Assembly: GCA_002683395.1 (NCBI GenBank)
Contig: NYTG01000004.1
Span: 68,313 to 78,164 of the forward strand
DNA length: 9,852 nucleotides
Source: Halieaceae bacterium
GTDB taxonomy: Bacteria > Pseudomonadota > Gammaproteobacteria > Pseudomonadales > Halieaceae
Direction: 5' to 3'
Of this stretch, positions 1-5,711 are shown piece after piece (the first letter of the stretch is position 1; each line of letters starts with the position of its first letter). The translations under genes were made by a program, and so were the position numbers. Below the pieces are notes generated by a model. The model was given only the letters and a program-made list of their open reading frames with translations. It did not search any database and was not told the origin of the DNA.

Positions 1-189
1 GCGATGAAGCGTGAGATTTTCAGGCGATATCCCATTGAGGAACGTCGCGCTCTGGTTGAGCGGCTGTTAGATCGGGGAGTCGCTGAAACGGGCTCTTCCG
101 GTGCTCCGAGTCGGCAAAAGCAGCCCGGCCAATGCTGTGCAACCGGATGTCAGCCTCCGGCTGAACCCGACAGCAGCGAAGACGCCTGA
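1..189 (+). CDS. 3' end of an unrecognised gene with Cys-rich tail (partial)
   Basis: The reading frame is open from the first base and stops with TGA at 187-189, so this is probably the C-terminus of a gene that begins outside the window. An ATG at 4-6 exists but cannot be judged as a start because the bases before it are missing. The visible part has a charged, helix-like stretch (about residues 2-26, rich in Arg and Glu, with RRYPIEERRALVERLL) followed by a disordered-looking tail containing Gln-Cys-Cys-Ala-Thr-Gly-Cys and then Pro, Glu, Asp and Ser residues. A CC-x-x-GC cluster can bind metal or form part of a Cys-rich terminal motif, but I do not recognise the family and assign no function. 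It is convergent with the dioxygenase gene ending at 227. It could also be a chance open frame. Confidence 0.4.
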   Translation, partial: AMKREIFRRYPIEERRALVERLLDRGVAETGSSGAPSRQKQPGQCCATGCQPPAEPDSSEDA

Positions 190-204
190 CGTCGGGCTGG
201 CGGC

Positions 205-222
205 TAGACGTTACCGCGTCTA
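205..222. repeat. Small inverted repeat between convergent gene ends
   Basis: TAGACG at 205-210 pairs with CGTCTA at 217-222 around a 6-base loop. It lies between the stop of the left-edge frame (189) and the stop of the dioxygenase gene (227). There is no T-run on either side, so it is at best a weak terminator or 3'-end hairpin, and it could be chance. Confidence 0.25.
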
Positions 223-226
223 ATAC

Positions 227-1072
227 TTAGAACGGAATTGCGCGCTCTGCTGGCGGCAGAATAGTCGTTCGCTTCATCAGTCGTGGGTGTTGGGGATCAA
301 ACGGATCCCTGCGGTGCATGGTGCAGGCGTTGTCCCACATCAATGCGTCTCCGGGCTGCCAGGCGTGCGAGTAAACGAATTCAGGCCGAGTCGTCCAATC
401 AAAGAGAAATGCCAGCATGTCTGCGCTCTCTTGTGGATCCCAGCCGACAATGTCGGTTGTCATGCCGGGGCAAAGGTACAGGGCTTTGCGGCCCGTCACC
501 GGATGCGTGCGCACGATGGGCTGATGAATGTCGGGTGACCGCGCTTTCTGCTTATTGTTTGTGGGCACGCTGTAAGCCTGATTGAAGGCCTCGTAAGACT
601 GGTTGGCCAGACACCCATCAAGCTTTGCGCGGGTTTGCTCAGGCAGCGCGGTCCAGGCCGCGCTCATGTCAGCAAACTCGGTGTTGCCGCCCTCTGGAGG
701 GAGAGTATCGGCCATCAGTAGCGAGCCCACAGCAGGCTTTGGCAAATAAATTTGGTCGTAATGCCAGCCCACCTCAGTATCCGATAGGATGCCGATGCGG
801 CGTCCTTCTTGCTCAATATTAGAGACATACAAAATTTCGGGGTGCTCGGGGGAGAGATACTCCTCGCGCACGTGGATTTCCAGGTCGCCAAACTTACTGC
901 TGAAGCCGACGAGCGCGGCCTCGTCAAAGGACTGGTTCCTGAACAGGAGGAGTTTGTGTTCGGCCCACAGTTCGCGAATAGCAATAATATCCTGTCCGCT
1001 GGGTGACCCAGACACCTGACAGTCAAGCACTTCGGCGCCAAAAGTGTGGCTGAGGGGGCGTGTCGCGTACAT
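227..1072 (-). CDS. TauD/TfdA-family Fe(II)/2-oxoglutarate-dependent dioxygenase
   Basis: This 281-residue cytoplasmic enzyme should couple oxidative decarboxylation of 2-oxoglutarate to hydroxylation of a small, often anionic, substrate. The facial triad of the TauD/TfdA family is visible: His104 and Asp106 in GWHYDQIY, and the distal His253 in WDNACTMHRRDPFDP. Arg268 in the MKRTTI segment, 15 residues after that His, is in the position that binds the 2-oxoglutarate carboxylate in TauD. The PEGGNTEF segment (127-133) supplies the conserved Thr131. Length matches the family, so the gene looks intact. The ATG at 1072 is preceded only by a weak GGA-type ribosome binding site. It is the last gene of a minus-strand block, 76 bp after the transporter, and may have its own promoter in that gap. 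Family members act on taurine, aryloxyalkanoates, sulfate esters and other compounds. The substrate here is unknown; oxidation or dealkylation of the compound degraded by this island is inference. Confidence 0.93.
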   Translation of the reverse strand: MYATRPLSHTFGAEVLDCQVSGSPSGQDIIAIRELWAEHKLLLFRNQSFDEAALVGFSSKFGDLEIHVREEYLSPEHPEILYVSNIEQEGRRIGILSDTEVGWHYDQIYLPKPAVGSLLMADTLPPEGGNTEFADMSAAWTALPEQTRAKLDGCLANQSYEAFNQAYSVPTNNKQKARSPDIHQPIVRTHPVTGRKALYLCPGMTTDIVGWDPQESADMLAFLFDWTTRPEFVYSHAWQPGDALMWDNACTMHRRDPFDPQHPRLMKRTTILPPAERAIPF

Positions 1073-1099
1073 ACCACTGATCCAAAGAAGAAAAATAGA

Positions 1100-1128
1100 A
1101 TTGTACGGACATTTAGCATAAATACCAA
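1100..1128 (-). promoter_or_regulatory. Putative sigma70-type promoter for the dioxygenase gene
   Basis: On the minus strand a -35-like TTGGTA (plus-strand 1123-1128) is followed by exactly 17 bases and then a -10-like TACAAT (plus-strand 1100-1105). The gap is visibly more AT-rich than the flanking genes. The predicted start near 1093 leaves a leader of about 20 bases before the ATG at 1072. This would let the dioxygenase be expressed apart from the upstream transporter. It is a pattern match only. Confidence 0.4.
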
Positions 1129-1148
1129 CTGAAGGACGTAAAAAGCGC

Positions 1149-2123
1149 TCAACCCTGTCGGGAACGCCCCATTTCCAGCGCCAGCACTCCCACTATCACC
1201 AAAGCGATCCCCAGCCACTGAGCGGCGGCCAGAATCTCTCCGGTGAGCTCGTAGGCCATCAAGGCGGTCGCAGGAGGGCCCAGCGTGCTGATCAGTGAGG
1301 CCCGCGACGGCCCAATTCGCCGCACACCCTCCGCCATTAAGAACAGCGGCAAAACAGTCGAAAAGACAATCAGCGCTGACAACGTATACCAGGCCGTGGC
1401 AGACAGATCGATGTGTTGCCAACCCGCCACCCATTGATAGTGTCCGGCAAGGCCGGCTGCGGCAGAGCCCATGGCAATGAGGGTAAACAGCCCGCTACCA
1501 AGCCGCTGTGTTAAGTCCCCGCTGATGAGAAAGTAAATCGCGATACTGACAGAGCAGAACAGGATCCACCCCATCCCTATCCACTCACTATCCGTGAGGG
1601 TAGTGTTCAGAGCGCCGGTGACAAGCAAGACGCCCAGTGACGTCAGTATCAATGCCAGAATCACCCGTGGGCTGGGCGCTTTCCGCTCGATCGCCATCTT
1701 GATCAACACAACAAAGATCGGATAAGCAAACAGCAGAGGCCGCTCGACGCTGGCGTCGATGATGGTCAGCGCATAAAAGTTAGCGAGTGCGCCAAGGTAA
1801 TAGCAGAGGATGCCAGCAAAGATCGCGAGCCCGATATCGCGCCGAGTGATGACGAGATCTGGGGCGGAACGGCTGCGGTATAGCCAGGCCAACAGCGCGA
1901 AGCCGGGTACCGCAAGCACCGAGCGGATCGCAGCGACATCATGAAAGCTGAGTCCCATTTCGTACAGGCTTTTGGCGAACAGTCCCTTGGCAGCCAGCAG
2001 AATCGCGCCAACGGCAACGAGGACACCGCCCGTAATGCTGGGTGGCTGGCGAATGCTCAGGAGGCATCGCCCCCCGCAGTGAGCTCTGTGAGGACTTCCT
2101 CTGTGGAGAGCACTCTCGCCCAA
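1149..2123 (-). CDS. DMT-superfamily EamA transporter
   Basis: This inner-membrane protein has about ten predicted transmembrane helices arranged as two EamA repeats. In 324-residue numbering they are near 32-52, 62-82, 97-117, 125-143, 153-172, 182-201, 209-228, 242-265, 271-291 and 300-317. The last two carry the familiar EamA ending, with SLISTLGPPATALMAYELTGE followed by a Gly/Val/Leu-rich helix. EamA proteins export or exchange metabolites such as amino acids and their derivatives; the substrate here is unknown. The start is uncertain. The TTG at 2123 is the only ATG/GTG/TTG upstream of helix 1, but it lies 67 bases inside the preceding amidohydrolase gene and adds about 20 polar residues (His, Arg, Gly, Cys) that look non-native. 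A CTG at 2060 overlaps that gene's TGA stop (CTGA), with a G-run just upstream, and would start the protein right before helix 1. Either way, translation is probably coupled to the upstream gene. Confidence 0.88.
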   Translation of the reverse strand: MGESALHRGSPHRAHCGGRCLLSIRQPPSITGGVLVAVGAILLAAKGLFAKSLYEMGLSFHDVAAIRSVLAVPGFALLAWLYRSRSAPDLVITRRDIGLAIFAGILCYYLGALANFYALTIIDASVERPLLFAYPIFVVLIKMAIERKAPSPRVILALILTSLGVLLVTGALNTTLTDSEWIGMGWILFCSVSIAIYFLISGDLTQRLGSGLFTLIAMGSAAAGLAGHYQWVAGWQHIDLSATAWYTLSALIVFSTVLPLFLMAEGVRRIGPSRASLISTLGPPATALMAYELTGEILAAAQWLGIALVIVGVLALEMGRSRQG

Positions 2124-2740
2124 AGCCGACGCAGCATGGTCAGGGTGGCTTCCTGCATCTCGTCGCTATCCGTTCCGGTGGCATCACTCGTAACAACAAC
2201 CCGATACTGTAAGTCACAGGCTTCCATCGAGGTCATGGCGACACAGTTATTGGTTGAGACGCCGGTGGACACGACAGTATCCACCCCCAGAGCGCGCAGA
2301 GAGCTGTCGAGGGCGGTGGAGCGAAAGGCACCCTGAGTCGTTTTGTTCAAAACCAGATCGCCCGGTCCGGGTTTGAGCGCATCGACTACTTCGTGTTCGG
2401 GTTGGCCGGCAATGTTGTTGGTGGCTTTAATAATCGGTGCAATATGGCGCGGTGCGTCGCTGGCATCGGCCGCGTTGGCGCCATAAGTGATCCAGATAAT
2501 ATGCGCGCCTGCGGCTCTAAATCCGCCGATCAACTTCTGGATATTAGGGATCAGCAGATTATCGATGCGATCGAAACGATATTGCGCCGATTCGCTATTG
2601 CCCTGTTCTGCAAGTAGTTTCCCTAGACCCATCTCGCGATTCCCCGTCGCATTTTGCATATCGATGATCAGCAGGGCGGTCCGGGTGGGTTGAAGCGTGA
2701 ATTGCTGGCTGAAATGATCAATAAAGCTGGGCTGGCTCAT
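2057..2740 (-). CDS. Isochorismatase-family cysteine hydrolase (amidohydrolase type)
   Basis: This 227-residue cytoplasmic enzyme belongs to the isochorismatase/nicotinamidase-like fold, whose members hydrolyse amides, carbamoyl compounds or vinyl ethers. The catalytic triad is complete: Asp27 in ALLIIDMQ, Lys133 in LVLNKTTQGAF, and nucleophile Cys166 in GVSTNNCVAMTSMEA. The Cys and its surrounding TNNCV loop favour an amidase such as a nicotinamidase, ureidoacrylate or biuret-type hydrolase over a true isochorismatase, which lacks the Cys. The ATG at 2740 was preferred because AAGGAA (plus-strand 2753-2758) lies about 12 bases upstream and because a TAGAAT -10-like box sits at 2772-2777. An alternative ATG at 2773 would add 11 residues. 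It is first in a minus-strand block with the transporter and dioxygenase, and is divergent from a second enzyme of the same fold. C-N bond cleavage is well supported; the substrate is not known. Confidence 0.92.
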   Translation of the reverse strand: MSQPSFIDHFSQQFTLQPTRTALLIIDMQNATGNREMGLGKLLAEQGNSESAQYRFDRIDNLLIPNIQKLIGGFRAAGAHIIWITYGANAADASDAPRHIAPIIKATNNIAGQPEHEVVDALKPGPGDLVLNKTTQGAFRSTALDSSLRALGVDTVVSTGVSTNNCVAMTSMEACDLQYRVVVTSDATGTDSDEMQEATLTMLRRLWARVLSTEEVLTELTAGGDAS

Positions 2741-2826
2741 GGTGAAATCGCTTTCCTTGAATTGTTCGTACATTCTAAGTCATATTGCGTGGGCTGCGTG
2801 GTGGCCACGATCAAGGCGGGGAGCCA
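2741..2826. promoter_or_regulatory. Divergent promoter region between the two isochorismatase-fold genes
   Basis: These 86 bases separate two head-to-head start codons and must contain whatever drives both. For the plus strand, TTGAAT (2757-2762) and CATATT (2781-2786), 18 bases apart, resemble -35 and -10 boxes. For the minus strand, TAGAAT (plus-strand 2772-2777) resembles a -10 box but has no good -35. The two candidates overlap, so the genes may compete for or share RNA polymerase. A perfect 8-base palindrome GTGGCCAC lies at 2801-2808, between the plus-strand boxes and the start codon. All elements are pattern matches. Confidence 0.4.
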
Positions 2827-3444
2827 ATGGATAAATTTGCAGAAGCAGGATATGGGCAAAGGGATATCGGTTTTGGAGAGCGGCCCGCACTCATCATGGT
2901 GGACTTTCAGCAAGGGTTCACAGACGCCAGCAACCCTCTAGGACGCAGTGATCACGTGCAGCGAGCGGTCGACAACACGTCGATACTGCTGGCGGCCTGC
3001 AAAGCAAAGCGGATTCCCGCCGCATCTTGCGCAGTCTCCTGGGGTGGGCCTGACGAGATGACGTATTGGAAGATCGATTCTCTCTACGATGGCAGTTTTT
3101 ATCACGGTCATCCCTGTACTGAATTGGATCCGCGTATTCGTGACGACGACTATATTTTTCAGTTCATCAAGACCGCTCCGTCCATCTTTTATGAAACGCC
3201 GCTGAAGCCCTGGTTGGTCACGCACTGTATCGACACTACGATTATTACCGGTTGCACTACCTCGGGATGTGTTCGCGCGTCGGTGGTCGACAGCTTCTCG
3301 GCGGGTTATCGCACTATCGTGCCGGCGGATTGCTGCGGTGACCAGGATGAGGAAGCGCACGCCAGTAATTTACGAGACGTTGGCCGCCGCTATGCCGATG
3401 TCACCGATCTGCAAAGCGTGCTGGACCATATCAACACGCTCTGA
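2827..3444 (+). CDS. Isochorismatase-family amidohydrolase, N-carbamoylsarcosine amidase-like
   Basis: This 205-residue cytoplasmic enzyme has the isochorismatase fold with an intact amidase triad: Asp26 in PALIMVDFQQGF, Lys115 in FIKTAPSIF, and Cys148 in TGCTTSGCVRASVVD. The TTSGCVRA loop and the later ADCCGDQDEEAHASNL segment are typical of the N-carbamoylsarcosine amidohydrolase and maleamate amidohydrolase branch. Those enzymes release ammonia (plus CO2 from carbamoyl groups) from small carboxylated amides. The ATG at 2827 was chosen because GGGGAG lies just upstream (2818-2823) and the conserved protein begins soon after; a TTG at 2785 would add 14 poorly conserved residues. It is 43 bp upstream of the alpha/beta-hydrolase gene and probably shares its transcript. 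With a HyuA/HyuB pair in the same window, the N-methylhydantoin to N-carbamoylsarcosine to sarcosine sequence is a natural comparison. Exact substrate specificity cannot be read from the sequence. Confidence 0.92.
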   Translation: MDKFAEAGYGQRDIGFGERPALIMVDFQQGFTDASNPLGRSDHVQRAVDNTSILLAACKAKRIPAASCAVSWGGPDEMTYWKIDSLYDGSFYHGHPCTELDPRIRDDDYIFQFIKTAPSIFYETPLKPWLVTHCIDTTIITGCTTSGCVRASVVDSFSAGYRTIVPADCCGDQDEEAHASNLRDVGRRYADVTDLQSVLDHINTL

Positions 3445-3474
3445 GACCAGCACACACTAAACTGCATTTTTGAG

Positions 3475-3480
3475 TAGGAG
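3475..3480 (+). promoter_or_regulatory. Ribosome binding site fixing the alpha/beta-hydrolase start
   Basis: TAGGAG sits 7 bases before the ATG at 3488 and identifies it as the start, ruling out the TTG at 3470, which would begin upstream of the site. Confidence 0.8.
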
Positions 3481-3487
3481 CTCCGCT

Positions 3488-4291
3488 ATGCCTATTGCCC
3501 ACATCAACGGCCACGACATGTATTACGAAGTTCATGGAGAGGGCCCCCCGGCCGTTTATATCGGTGGCTGGGATACGTTCTGTCACGGGCGCCATCATTA
3601 TCTGGCGAGAGGAATGACCGATCAGTTCTCTACCGTGATCATCGATTACCGAGGTATCGGGGAATCAAATGACGATTTCTCTGTACCCGCATCGACCCAG
3701 TTACATGCTGACGACATCATAGGGTTGTTGGACCACCTGAATATGAAGTCGGTGTACTTTGTCGGGCTGGTAGGCATTGGTGCCTGCATCGGCCAGTGGG
3801 TGGCGGTGAAGCGTCCTGACTTAGTGCGATGCATGGTCAATATGGGGTGTTGGACTTGGGCGGATCCCATGCTGGCGGACCAGCTGCGCGCGTTTGGTGA
3901 CATGCATGAGCATGCTGGCTTTCTCGCATTTCAGTCGATGGTCGCGTCACTATCGTTCCGGCCGGACTATTACAACGCCAACCGCGAGAAGCTACTCGGC
4001 AGTGGTGGCGTCTGGGGCGCACTCGAAGGCCGCGTGCCCGCCCATCTGCGTTTTGTCGAGGCCTGCCTCGGCCACGACATCCGACCGCATCTCGCCGACA
4101 TCGAGGCGCCCACGTTGGTGATTCATGCGGGCGAAGACATTGTTACCGGGCCTCGGACCACCCTGCCTCTGGAAGAAGGGCTCCCGAACGCAGTGGGTGT
4201 CACCATGGATGAGGTGGCTCATGTGGTCGCAGGTAAGGACGAAAAGATTGCGTTCTGCCAGATTCTGTTCGACTTTCTTGGCAGGCACTAA
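3488..4291 (+). CDS. Alpha/beta-hydrolase-fold protein with apparently missing nucleophile
   Basis: This 267-residue protein has the layout of a soluble alpha/beta hydrolase: an N-terminal strand pair (INGHDMYYEVHGEGPPAVYI), the DYRGIGES turn at residues 53-60, a cap region around 120-190, and a C-terminal core. The acid and base of the triad are present: Asp217 in HAGEDIVTGP and His245 in EVAHVVAGKDE. At the nucleophile elbow, where the family has G-x-S-x-G-G, the sequence reads VGLVGIGACIGQ (92-103). Aligned on the following helix, the Ser position is Gly96. No Ser, Cys or Asp occupies the elbow, although Cys100 lies four residues on. It may therefore be a non-hydrolytic or altered-mechanism member, a binding protein, or an inactive variant. 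The frame is otherwise intact. It follows the N-carbamoylsarcosine-amidase-like gene by 43 bp and is probably co-transcribed. The fold assignment is firm; the function is unknown. Confidence 0.88.
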   Translation: MPIAHINGHDMYYEVHGEGPPAVYIGGWDTFCHGRHHYLARGMTDQFSTVIIDYRGIGESNDDFSVPASTQLHADDIIGLLDHLNMKSVYFVGLVGIGACIGQWVAVKRPDLVRCMVNMGCWTWADPMLADQLRAFGDMHEHAGFLAFQSMVASLSFRPDYYNANREKLLGSGGVWGALEGRVPAHLRFVEACLGHDIRPHLADIEAPTLVIHAGEDIVTGPRTTLPLEEGLPNAVGVTMDEVAHVVAGKDEKIAFCQILFDFLGRH

Positions 4292-4316
4292 CCGTCTCGT
4301 CAGTGGAACCGTCTCT

Positions 4317-4338
4317 GAGGCGTCTTAAATGACGCCTC
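4317..4338. repeat. Hairpin between convergent genes, CoA-transferase stop in the loop
   Basis: GAGGCGTC (4317-4324) and GACGCCTC (4331-4338) form a perfect 8-bp stem with the loop TTAAAT. The TAA stop of the minus-strand CoA-transferase gene lies in the loop, and one arm is within that gene's last codons. It sits 25 bases after the stop of the alpha/beta-hydrolase gene. Neither strand has a T-run after the stem, so it is not a standard intrinsic terminator, but its place between convergent genes suggests a bidirectional 3'-end or mRNA-protecting structure. Confidence 0.5.
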
Positions 4339-5509
4339 GCTCTGCCAGATCCTGCAGATTCTCCACACCTAGCTCGTCCCCTAAAATCGTGGCGTTGTCT
4401 GCACCCAGACCCGCGCCACACTGCGTGTCGAGGCGCTGGTTGTCGATCTTGATCGGGTTGCTCAACCCGCGGTATTCGCCAAATTCCCGATGAGGCATGG
4501 TCTGCATCATGCCAATCGATTCCACAAAGGGGTTATTGAGGGCATTCGGCAAATCGTAAACCGGCGCCACCGGGATATGGGTTTGCAGCAGGGCAAACCA
4601 GTGATCGGTCTCTTCAGTCTCAAAAATGTCGTCGAGCGCTGCCGTCAGTGCATCCCGATTTTCCGCGCGCGCCGCCATGGAGTTAAAACGTGGGTCGTCG
4701 GCAAGTTCAGGGTGCTGTGTTCGTTCGACCAAGAGTTGCCAGAACTTATCGGTCATGCACATGATGAAGATCCAGCCGTCCCGGGTTTTGAAGAGTTGCA
4801 CTGGCGTGTTGTACGGATGCGCTGAGCGCGCGACGCGACCGGTTTCAATGCCGTGGTTTAAGTACCACGTGCCGGGATACGTGAGCTGATGCAGTGCCAC
4901 ATCAAACAGACTGATATCGACGTCTCGGCCACCCTGATTCGTGCGCGCCAGCAGGGCCGCAACACACCCCAGTGCCGCGACCACGCCCGTCATAAAGTCG
5001 ATCATTGATAGCCCAAATCGAGAGGGAGGGGTGCCGGGTTCACCGGTAACAGAGAGAAAGCCGCACTCGGCCTGCATGAGGTAGTCATACCCCGGCCACT
5101 CAGCACGATCATTGTCCCGGCCATAGGCGGAGATATGAGTGCAGATAATATCGGCCTTAACCTCTTTCAACGTTTTGTAGTCGAGCCCCATCTTGGCGGG
5201 CTGGCTGCCGCGCAAGTTGTTCCAGACGACATCGCTCTTGCGAACTAAATCATGAAAGAGCGACCGACCTTCGTCACTTTTGAGATTCAGCGTGACGCTT
5301 TTTTTAGCGAGATTGAACGCCTGAAAATAGGCGCTATCATCCTCGGCTAAAGTCACCGACCCTGACTGTCTAGAGGGGTCACCACCGGTCGCTCTATTTT
5401 CAATTTTGATCACTTCGGCCCCTAACTCTGCCAGGTACATTGAGCCATAGGGACCCGCGCCGAATTGTTCAATGGCCAGTATGCGGATGCCAGCAAGGGG
5501 TTTCATCAT
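4325..5509 (-). CDS. CaiB/BaiF family (class III) CoA-transferase
   Basis: This 394-residue cytoplasmic enzyme matches the usual length of class III CoA-transferases, which move CoA between carboxylic acids through an aspartyl-CoA intermediate. Family features are clear: the N-terminal PLAGIRILAIEQFGAGPYGS, the AELGAEVIKIE strand (28-37), NLKSDEGRSLFHDLVRKSDVV (75-95) and GRDVDISLFDVALHQL (194-209). Asp171 in FGLSMIDFMTG is at the position of the catalytic Asp. The C-terminal part carries IPVAPVYDLPNAL (312-324), typical of the family. The ATG at 5509 has GGAG (plus-strand 5516-5519) 6 bases upstream; a second ATG follows directly. It is divergent from hyuA across 202 bp and convergent with the alpha/beta-hydrolase gene. 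Its likely role is making the CoA thioester of an acid released by the amidohydrolases (inference). The specific donor and acceptor are unknown. Confidence 0.93.
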   Translation of the reverse strand: MMKPLAGIRILAIEQFGAGPYGSMYLAELGAEVIKIENRATGGDPSRQSGSVTLAEDDSAYFQAFNLAKKSVTLNLKSDEGRSLFHDLVRKSDVVWNNLRGSQPAKMGLDYKTLKEVKADIICTHISAYGRDNDRAEWPGYDYLMQAECGFLSVTGEPGTPPSRFGLSMIDFMTGVVAALGCVAALLARTNQGGRDVDISLFDVALHQLTYPGTWYLNHGIETGRVARSAHPYNTPVQLFKTRDGWIFIMCMTDKFWQLLVERTQHPELADDPRFNSMAARAENRDALTAALDDIFETEETDHWFALLQTHIPVAPVYDLPNALNNPFVESIGMMQTMPHREFGEYRGLSNPIKIDNQRLDTQCGAGLGADNATILGDELGVENLQDLAERGVI

Positions 5510-5551
5510 AATGTGCTCCGGAGAATTTCAGATGGGAAACGGATGATACCT

Positions 5552-5575
5552 TGCACCTGTGTGCAGATTGGTGCA
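5552..5575. promoter_or_regulatory. Possible operator: TGCAC inverted repeat plus a third half-site
   Basis: TGCAC (5552-5556) and GTGCA (5561-5565) form an inverted repeat with a 4-base spacer, and a second GTGCA (5571-5575) repeats the right arm ten bases downstream, about one helical turn. This lies in the CoA-transferase leader in the 202-bp divergent region, where a transcription factor controlling both sides would bind. No regulator gene lies in the window to match it with. The repeat arms are short, so chance is possible. Confidence 0.4.
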
Positions 5576-5594
5576 TCGTGACATGGAGAGCGAG

Positions 5595-5600
5595 ATTGTA
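5595..5600 (-). promoter_or_regulatory. Candidate -10 box for the CoA-transferase gene
   Basis: ATTGTA on the plus strand reads TACAAT on the minus strand, one base from the TATAAT consensus. The hexamer 17 bases upstream (GAAACA) is a poor -35, and a better TTGACC (plus-strand 5611-5616) is only 10 bases away, so any promoter here would be weak or activator-dependent. Transcription from it would pass through the 5552-5575 repeat before reaching the gene. Confidence 0.25.
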
Positions 5601-5711
5601 GCAAATGTCCGGTCAATTGTTTCGAGCGAGGCTGAGAGGCCTAGGCGGACTTTCCGGAGAGCGCAGTTCGCGATGAGATCAAAACAAGATCCATAACAAG
5701 AGGAGGCCAGC

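Noticed and set aside
715..1434. Minus-strand open frame of 239 codons overlapping the dioxygenase and transporter genes
   Set aside because: It runs out of frame across two well-supported genes, has Arg/Ser/Cys-rich low-quality composition and no recognisable motif; a shadow frame.
2827..3444. True isochorismatase for siderophore synthesis
   Set aside because: Isochorismatase lacks the nucleophilic Cys, which is present here at residue 148, and no siderophore genes are nearby.
5576..5711. A sigma70 promoter for hyuA
   Set aside because: I found no pair of -35 and -10 boxes with acceptable spacing on the plus strand; the promoter must exist but is not recognisable by eye and may depend on an activator.
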